The translations under genes were made by a program, and so were the position numbers. From CBFDBT01 sp965603115 (GTDB lineage Bacteria; Pseudomonadota; Alphaproteobacteria; Sphingomonadales; Kordiimonadaceae), in NCBI GenBank assembly GCA_965603115.1, contig CBFDBT010000075.1:1-11267 (forward strand): 11,267 bases of DNA, read 5' to 3'. Below the pieces are notes generated by a model, which worked only from the letters and a program-made list of their open reading frames with translations, was not told the DNA's origin and ran no database searches. The number at the start of each line of letters is the position of its first letter. Position 1 is the stretch's first letter. Shown here piece after piece: positions 7,522-11,267 of the stretch.

Positions 7522-7605
7522 CCCGTTCGCCCTGAGCTTGTCGAAGGGTTTATCGAACGGGTTACCCCTCCATGCTTCGACAGGCTCAGCACGAATGGGG
7601 TGGGG
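7522..7605. repeat. Intergenic inverted repeat of the TTCG..CTGAGC..GTCGAAG type
   Basis: Two 21-base arms, 7526-7546 (TTCGCCCTGAGCTTGTCGAA then G) and 7575-7595, are inverted copies differing at 3 positions. A second dyad, CCCGTTCG/CGAACGGG (7522-7529 with 7554-7561), overlaps the first arm, and a C-rich/G-rich pair (ACCCC 7564-7568, GGGGT near 7597-7605) brackets the second. This dyad core (CTTCGACAAGCTCAGG) is one I recognise as recurring between genes in many bacterial genomes. It lies 12 bases after gcvPB and may act as a weak terminator or mRNA end-protector, though it lacks a T-run. Confidence 0.7.
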
Positions 7606-7760
7606 TGGCTCTTCATTCATTACGTTCAGACGCCACTAAGGCTCCCTCGCATAAGCTCGGCCTCCCGCTTGGTCGGTACGCTCACTGGTCGTGAGCTAGT
7701 TATCCGAGCCATCTTGCTGGTGAGGCAAGGCCAAGGGCCGCCCGCAGCGAAGCGAGGATC
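7606..7760. other. GC-rich, hairpin-dense intergenic segment, possible dispersed repeat
   Basis: No ORF or RNA gene is recognised here. Nested dyads are visible: GCTCGG (7655-7660) with CCGAGC (7704-7709) encloses GCTCAC-TGGTC-GTGAGC (7680-7696), and CTTGC (7713-7717) pairs with GCAAG (7725-7729). The stretch is richer in GC than the flanking intergenic DNA and ends abruptly at an A-rich terminator tail. This suggests a mobile or repeated intergenic element, but no terminal direct repeats were found. Confidence 0.4.
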
Positions 7761-7792
7761 AAAACAAAAACTTTAGGGTTTAAACCCTAAAG
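7761..7792 (-). terminator. Intrinsic terminator of the MFS gene, overlapping its stop codon
   Basis: A perfect 22-base palindrome at 7771-7792 (half-site CTTTAGGGTTT) reads on the minus strand into TTTTTGTTTT (7770-7761). The stop codon of the MFS gene (7789-7787) is inside the hairpin. The T-run exists only in the minus-strand direction, so it serves the MFS gene rather than gcvPB, although the stem is symmetrical. Confidence 0.92.
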
Positions 7793-9094
7793 CTCGGGCA
7801 TCTCAACATGCTCAATATCTTCTTTGTGGTAGCGTTTACTGTCGATAGCCAGTTGTTTGCCGGCCCAGTAGAATAGGGTAACGGCCAAAGCGCCGCCAAA
7901 GACCGATATAATCACCAGTGCGTAGCGAATGGAGAGCACACCATAGTCGGTAGCCAGATAGTCGCTGACTATTCCTGTAGCCAGTGGCCCAAGGCCCAGA
8001 CCAATGATGTTGAGAATAAAAAATAATATAGCACTCACGAGAGCGCGCATATTGGCTTTGCACAGGGAGTGGCATACAGCGATAGATGGCCCGAGATACA
8101 TTGAGCTCAGCAGCGCCGAGAAGAAAAAGACATACATGATATTCGCTGTATCATCACTGAGGAAGACATAAAGCCCAAAGGGAGCACTAACTAGTCCCAT
8201 GAGAGCGGGCATCCACATGTACCAGCGAATATCTTTTTTACCCAATTTATCAGCGAGGAACCCGCTGGCAAAAGTGCCTATGCCGCCACCTATGCCGATA
8301 GAGATAGCGAGCGCCACACCAATATTTGTTGTGCTCATTTCATGCACACGCGAAAGATAGGCTGGCATGAAATTTGTGGTGCCGTAACCTGTAAAGGAGG
8401 TCATGGCACAGGCGAGTGACAAGAGTGTCATGGATTTATAGGATCTGAAATGAGAAATTACCGTCTTGAGCGGGATGTCTTCATGTTTTTCTTTGTCATA
8501 AAATCCACGCTCTGGTTCTTTAATAGTGAAGCGGACGATAACAGCCAGTAAAATACCGGGCAGACCAACTACGAAGAAAGCTACACGCCAACCTAAAGTG
8601 TCTGCCATCCAGCCGCCGACCAAAAAGCCAACCATAATGCCGATATAGATACCCATGTTATAGATACTAAAGGCCGTGGCGCGCTGCTCGGGTGGGAAAT
8701 AGTCTGATATCATAGAGTGAGACGGTGGGCTGCCACCGGCTTCGCCTATGCCGACGCCAATGCGGGCTAGCAGTAGTTGCCAAAAATTCTGTGCAAAACC
8801 AGAAACCGCTGTCATGCCAGACCAGACAGTGAGGGAAATGGCGACGATGTTGCGGCGGTTGCTGCGATCAGCCAATCGGGCAATGGGCAATCCCATAATC
8901 ACATAAAAAATTGCGAAGGTCAGGCCGGTCATTAAACCAAGCTGGGTATCACTGAGGCCAAGCTCTAGTTTAATGGGTTCTTGCAAGATGACTAATATTT
9001 GGCGGTCGATAAAATTAAATGAATAGACAACCATCAACATAAATAGAACGTAATTTCTATAACTCTTACTGACCTCAGAACTTTTGGTGGTCAA
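7787..9094 (-). CDS. Major facilitator superfamily transporter, Spinster-like
   Basis: This is an inner-membrane secondary transporter of 435 residues with about 12 hydrophobic segments, split by a charged cytoplasmic loop near IKEPERGFYDKEKHED. Family marks are the TM1 motif SFNFIDRQILVILQEPIK, the motif A-like loop ARLADRSNRRNIVAIS (72-87) and ARIGVGIGEAGGSPPSHSMISDYFP (from residue 110). These are typical of the bacterial Spinster/Spns-like group common in alphaproteobacteria. The start is TTG at 9094-9092, supported by AGGGGAG 7 bases upstream and by an in-frame TAG just above it, so no longer start exists. The gene is monocistronic, divergent from the radical SAM gene and convergent with the gcv operon. 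The substrate cannot be inferred; relatives have been linked to lipids, aromatic compounds or drugs. Confidence 0.92.
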   Translation of the reverse strand: MTTKSSEVSKSYRNYVLFMLMVVYSFNFIDRQILVILQEPIKLELGLSDTQLGLMTGLTFAIFYVIMGLPIARLADRSNRRNIVAISLTVWSGMTAVSGFAQNFWQLLLARIGVGIGEAGGSPPSHSMISDYFPPEQRATAFSIYNMGIYIGIMVGFLVGGWMADTLGWRVAFFVVGLPGILLAVIVRFTIKEPERGFYDKEKHEDIPLKTVISHFRSYKSMTLLSLACAMTSFTGYGTTNFMPAYLSRVHEMSTTNIGVALAISIGIGGGIGTFASGFLADKLGKKDIRWYMWMPALMGLVSAPFGLYVFLSDDTANIMYVFFFSALLSSMYLGPSIAVCHSLCKANMRALVSAILFFILNIIGLGLGPLATGIVSDYLATDYGVLSIRYALVIISVFGGALAVTLFYWAGKQLAIDSKRYHKEDIEHVEMPEL

Positions 9095-9173
9095 ATGCTG
9101 TCTCCCCTAAGCGTAAATAATGTTTGTAAGATAGAATTATTTTTATACTGGAGTACAGGCTTTTATTTTGTTC

Positions 9174-9202
9174 TTGCTTTGTTCTCGTTTATGTGATATA
9201 GA
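9174..9202 (+). promoter_or_regulatory. Candidate promoter of the radical SAM gene
   Basis: The -35 is TTGCTT (9174-9179), the spacer is 17 bases and the -10 is TATAGA (9197-9202). Transcription would be expected to start near 9209, which is the A of the first ATG, implying a leaderless message from this promoter. The 9095-9208 gap must also contain the minus-strand MFS promoter, for which no convincing boxes were found. Confidence 0.45.
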
Positions 9203-9208
9203 ATAAGC

Positions 9209-10324
9209 ATGGATATGTTCGATCAGATAACTGCCGAAGATATAAAGGCCGCTAGCCCGCCACCCGAGATGCGCAGGGGGAGGGGTTCTGTGTCTAATAT
9301 CTCTGGTCGGTTTGAAAAGCTGGCTCGTGAGCGCTGCGATGATGGCTGGCAATCCCCTTGCGAAGAAAATAACCGTAGAACGACGGTGTCGATTGAAAAA
9401 GCCAAGGTGATTCTAACACGAAATGTATCGCCAGACTTACCTTTTGATCGCTCGGTCAATCCTTATCGCGGTTGTGAACACGGATGCAGCTATTGCTATG
9501 CACGTCCTACCCATAGTTATCAGGGCCTGTCGCCAGGGCTTGATTTTGAGAGCCGGCTTTTTGCCAAGCCTGAGGCAGCTTTGCTGCTGGCGGGTGAACT
9601 GTGTAAAAAGAATTATAAAGTCGCTCCCATTGCTCTGGGCACCAATACAGATCCATATCAGCCCATTGAAAAAGATTATAAAATCACGCGCTCTATTTTA
9701 GAGCTTTTAGATAAATGCAATCATCCGGTGACGATTGTGACTAAAAACCATATGGTGGTGCGGGATATTGATATTTTAGAATCTATGGCTAAGCGGGGGT
9801 TGGTGAAAGTTGACTTGAGTGTCACAACACTGGACGCTAAACTTTCGCGCATTATGGAGCCACGCGCGAGCACACCGCAAAAAAGACTGGATGCCCTCAA
9901 GCGTTTACACAGTGCTGGTATTCCCACGGGTGTGCTGCTTGCGCCAGTTATTCCTGCTATCAATGACCATGAGATAGAAAATATCCTCACGGCTTGTGCT
10001 AACATGGGGGTGGGCGAGGCTTATTATATTCCTATTAAACTACCAAATGAAGTTGCGCAGCTCTTTACTGCATGGCTAGAAGAACATTTTCCTGACAGGA
10101 AGGATAGGGTGCTTTCCCGCATTCGCTCATGGCGAGGCGGTAAGTTGAATGATCCTCGTTTTGGAATGCGCAATATAGCTGGTGGTGTTGATGGACTAAT
10201 GGTTGCGCGTCGTTTTCGTGTAACCCTGGAGCGTTTAGGGCTAAGTAATGAGCCTCTTAAGCTTAATTGTGATCAATTTACCCCGCCTTTTACCAACGCT
10301 AATGGTCAACTCGCTTTATTTTAA
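9209..10324 (+). CDS. PA0069-family radical SAM protein
   Basis: This is a cytosolic radical SAM enzyme of unknown reaction, related to the spore photoproduct lyase-like (SplB/Rv2578c) group. It has 371 residues, close to the family norm. The N-terminal RRGRGSVSNISGRFE is typical of this family. The 4Fe-4S cluster motif CEHGCSYC supplies Cys89, Cys93 and Cys96, within NPYRGCEHGCSYCYARPTHSY. GTNTDPYQPIEKDYKITR, VTKNHMVVRDIDIL and VDLSVTTLDAKLSRIMEPRA follow. The C-terminal SRIRSWRGGKLNDPRFG and QLALF end the protein. ATG 9209 has no Shine-Dalgarno sequence; ATG 9215 is two codons later. The gene precedes rnhB, an order I recall from other alphaproteobacteria, where it may relate to genome maintenance, but that is inference. 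Confidence 0.93.
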   Translation: MDMFDQITAEDIKAASPPPEMRRGRGSVSNISGRFEKLARERCDDGWQSPCEENNRRTTVSIEKAKVILTRNVSPDLPFDRSVNPYRGCEHGCSYCYARPTHSYQGLSPGLDFESRLFAKPEAALLLAGELCKKNYKVAPIALGTNTDPYQPIEKDYKITRSILELLDKCNHPVTIVTKNHMVVRDIDILESMAKRGLVKVDLSVTTLDAKLSRIMEPRASTPQKRLDALKRLHSAGIPTGVLLAPVIPAINDHEIENILTACANMGVGEAYYIPIKLPNEVAQLFTAWLEEHFPDRKDRVLSRIRSWRGGKLNDPRFGMRNIAGGVDGLMVARRFRVTLERLGLSNEPLKLNCDQFTPPFTNANGQLALF

Positions 10325-10572
10325 GTGGCTTTCAATTGGTCGCATCGACAAGCTGTGTCCTTGGTGAGACGAAATCATTTTGTTTGTAAAGCTATGCGAT
10401 AAAGCGTGCTGCATGCGCGGTAAGTGCGCTTGTAAAGCAGACCTCGAAATCATATATTATACCTATAGCAAGACAGCTAAACGAGCCTTAGAAAATAAGG
10501 CCATATAACGACAGATACTTGGTAATACTGCCATATAATAATAAGAAGACTATGATAGCGAGGAGATATAAG
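10325..10572. other. Intergenic region before the small ORF
   Basis: No gene is seen here. It holds a candidate promoter, a small hairpin GCCTTA-GAAAA-TAAGGC (10485-10501), two direct copies of CCATATAA (10501-10508, 10531-10538) and a second perfect -10-like TATAAT (10534-10539) without a good -35. No clear terminator follows the radical SAM gene. Confidence 0.5.
10430..10458 (+). promoter_or_regulatory. Candidate promoter upstream of the small basic ORF
   Basis: The -35 is TTGTAA (10430-10435), the spacer is 17 bases and the -10 is TATATT (10453-10458). It would give a leader of about 110 bases before the 41-codon ORF. The boxes each match consensus at four or five positions, and the region is AT-rich, so chance matches are possible. 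Confidence 0.42.
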
Positions 10573-10698
10573 ATGTTTGTTGAATTAATAAAAAATCAGA
10601 TTAAAAATGATTATGTGCCCAAAAGTGCATTAGCAGCAAAGAGAAGTTGGCGTCGTCAGCGACGTGTTCATAAAATTCTGGCCCGTGCAATAGTATGA
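10573..10698 (+). CDS. Small basic protein, 41 aa, unknown
   Basis: This short ORF has a strong Shine-Dalgarno, AGGAG (10561-10565), 7 bases before ATG 10573. The product is a 41-residue, very basic peptide: five Lys and six Arg against one Glu and one Asp, net about +9. Its first half is MFVELIKNQIKNDYVPKSAL, followed by an Arg-rich segment (residues 23-38) with SWRRQRRVHK. There is no membrane segment or signal peptide. It does not match the DUF1127 motif of other short Arg-rich alphaproteobacterial proteins. A candidate promoter lies upstream and a hairpin 18 bases downstream, so the unit looks self-contained. Nucleic-acid or ribosome binding would fit the charge but is speculation. It could also be a chance ORF in a non-coding RNA. 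Confidence 0.5.
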   Translation: MFVELIKNQIKNDYVPKSALAAKRSWRRQRRVHKILARAIV

Positions 10699-10716
10699 GA
10701 ATAGCGATGAATTTTA

Positions 10717-10760
10717 TAAGTAGGTAAAGCCCAGTATGAATGCCGGGTTTTGCTTACTTA
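10717..10760 (+). terminator. Hairpin after the small ORF, probable plus-strand terminator
   Basis: Arms 10717-10732 and 10745-10760 form 16 bp with a 12-base loop. Three pairs are G-U on the plus strand and would be C-A mismatches on the minus strand, so the functional RNA is the plus strand. The core is AAAGCCC/GGGTTTT, with TTTT (10748-10751) in the 3' arm; no separate T-run follows the full stem. Confidence 0.5.
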
Positions 10761-10836
10761 AAAAACTTTGATTGGGGCTCTTGTAATATCTATCGCGCTC
10801 CCTAAATACAGTATGTGAATATATAGGAAATATTAT

Positions 10837-10884
10837 ATGTTTATGCCACTCATTATGCCCCCCATAACGATGTGGCTGGGGTAG
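10837..10884 (+). CDS. Possible 15-codon leader peptide or upstream ORF
   Basis: ATG 10837 is preceded by AGGA (10825-10828) with 8 bases of spacing. The frame encodes MFMPLIMPPITMWLG and stops at TAG 10882-10884. The peptide is hydrophobic and rich in Met (4) and Pro (3, including a Pro-Pro pair). Its stop codon lies in the 5' arm of the long hairpin at 10877-10938, so a ribosome finishing it would block that helix. Such an arrangement resembles a translational attenuator, but a 15-codon ORF can easily arise by chance. Confidence 0.3.
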   Translation: MFMPLIMPPITMWLG

Positions 10885-10938
10885 TCAGGTAGATGCATTT
10901 CCCCCCTTCCCTGACCCGCATCATATTTGGCTACCCCA
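10877..10938 (+). ncRNA. Long plus-strand RNA hairpin with C-rich loop, candidate leader or sRNA
   Basis: TGGGGTAG (10877-10884) pairs with CTACCCCA (10931-10938). The helix continues through 10891/10924 and then GATGC/GCATC (10892-10896 with 10918-10922), giving 20 bp with one bulged A. Three of these pairs are G-U on the plus strand only, which points to a plus-strand RNA. The loop (10897-10917) contains CCCCCCTTCCC. No T-run follows, so it is not a simple terminator. An alternative stem GTCAGG/CCTGAC (10884-10889 with 10910-10915) excludes part of the main helix. Confidence 0.42.
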
Positions 10939-11013
10939 TCTTCCCTCCCTCAATTGAAATAAAGTCTGTATTTCTTGCTTGGACGGCGAGCTTTGTCCTG
11001 CTAAATCTCACTT

Positions 11014-11267
11014 ATGAAAAATATAATAGACATTGATGTTCTTGAAGTTGGCGCGAACGGCCCTGACTTTCGGGTCGAGCAAATAATACTTGCAAAGCAA
11101 GGCGGTCCTGTTTGCGGTGTTGATGAAGTCGGTAGGGGACCGCTCGCAGGCCCTGTGGTCGCAGCCGCGGTGATCCTTGACCCTAATTATATTCAAAAGG
11201 GTTTAGATTATAGCAAAAAGCTAACTGTTAAAAAACGGGTGCTACTCTTTGATATAATTATGGAAAC
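11014..11267 (+). CDS. rnhB: Ribonuclease HII, 3'-truncated by window edge
   Basis: This enzyme cleaves the RNA strand of RNA-DNA hybrids and removes misincorporated ribonucleotides from DNA. Only the first 84 codons are visible. The N-terminus MKNIIDIDVLEVGANGPDF leads to GPVCGVDEVGRGPLAGPVVAAAVIL, which holds the first two catalytic acids (Asp and Glu of GVDEVGRG). The remaining catalytic aspartates lie beyond the window. GLDYSKKLTVKKR follows; most family members have DSKKL here, so Tyr replaces the usual Asp, though this residue is not one of the metal ligands. ATG 11014 is chosen because it gives the PDF...GGPV lead-in typical of alphaproteobacterial RnhB, but no Shine-Dalgarno is visible. 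Confidence 0.93.
   Translation, partial: MKNIIDIDVLEVGANGPDFRVEQIILAKQGGPVCGVDEVGRGPLAGPVVAAAVILDPNYIQKGLDYSKKLTVKKRVLLFDIIME

Larger units (their letters stand above)
10761..11013. other. Leader or intergenic region upstream of rnhB
   Basis: No large gene is present. It contains a 15-codon ORF, a long plus-strand hairpin with a C-rich loop and a pyrimidine tract (CTTCCCTCCCTC, 10940-10951). I found no convincing sigma70 promoter for rnhB and no Shine-Dalgarno sequence directly before its ATG. Confidence 0.5.

Noticed and set aside
7510..7786. Possible CRISPR or tandem repeat array after gcvPB
   Set aside because: The repeats are inverted and of different sequence, with no regular direct repeat-spacer pattern.
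9423..9701. 92-codon plus-strand ORF inside the radical SAM gene
   Set aside because: It overlaps the CxxxCxxC cluster region in another frame; the radical SAM frame is clearly the coding one.
10501..10538. Direct repeat CCATATAA, 30 bases apart, as an operator
   Set aside because: An 8-base AT-rich word in an AT-rich leader can recur by chance, and no regulator gene is nearby.
10851..10867. Small hairpin TTATG-CCCCC-CATAA before the long hairpin
   Set aside because: Only five mostly A-T pairs; too weak to call as a separate element.

Overview
The window looks like chromosomal DNA from a moderate-GC alphaproteobacterium. The support is a glycine decarboxylase split into two genes (gcvPA and gcvPB), a long-linker chemoreceptor with the M..LA..FE..V motif common in that class, and a PA0069-type radical SAM gene just upstream of a ribonuclease HII whose N-terminus reads like alphaproteobacterial RnhB. 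Genus cannot be fixed from the sequence.

Layout, left to right. (1) Positions 1-1239 hold the 3' part of a methyl-accepting chemotaxis protein, closed by a strong intrinsic terminator. (2) A stand-alone pnuC-type nicotinamide riboside/NMN transporter lies at 1332-1958. (3) A sigma70-like promoter at 1990-2017 and a tandem glycine riboswitch at 2061-2260 precede a tight five-gene operon: gcvT, gcvH, a class I SAM-dependent methyltransferase, gcvPA, gcvPB (2311-7509). (4) A GC-rich intergenic block at 7510-7786 is packed with inverted repeats. (5) A Spinster-like MFS transporter is encoded on the minus strand (9094-7787), with its terminator overlapping its own stop codon. (6) The divergent PA0069-family radical SAM gene (9209-10324) may be leaderless. 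(7) About 690 bp without a large gene (10325-11013) holds a promoter-like sequence, a 41-codon basic small ORF with a good ribosome-binding site, two plus-strand RNA hairpins and a 15-codon possible leader ORF. (8) The truncated start of rnhB runs off the right edge.

Functionally, the core is the glycine cleavage system. P protein (GcvPA+GcvPB) decarboxylates glycine onto lipoyl-GcvH, and GcvT passes the one-carbon unit to tetrahydrofolate. L protein is not in the window. The riboswitch should turn the operon on when glycine is plentiful. The methyltransferase sits between gcvH and gcvPA with overlapping or close junctions, so it is co-expressed, but its substrate is unknown. The parts least explained by known families are this methyltransferase, the small basic ORF, and the hairpin and mini-ORF leader upstream of rnhB.
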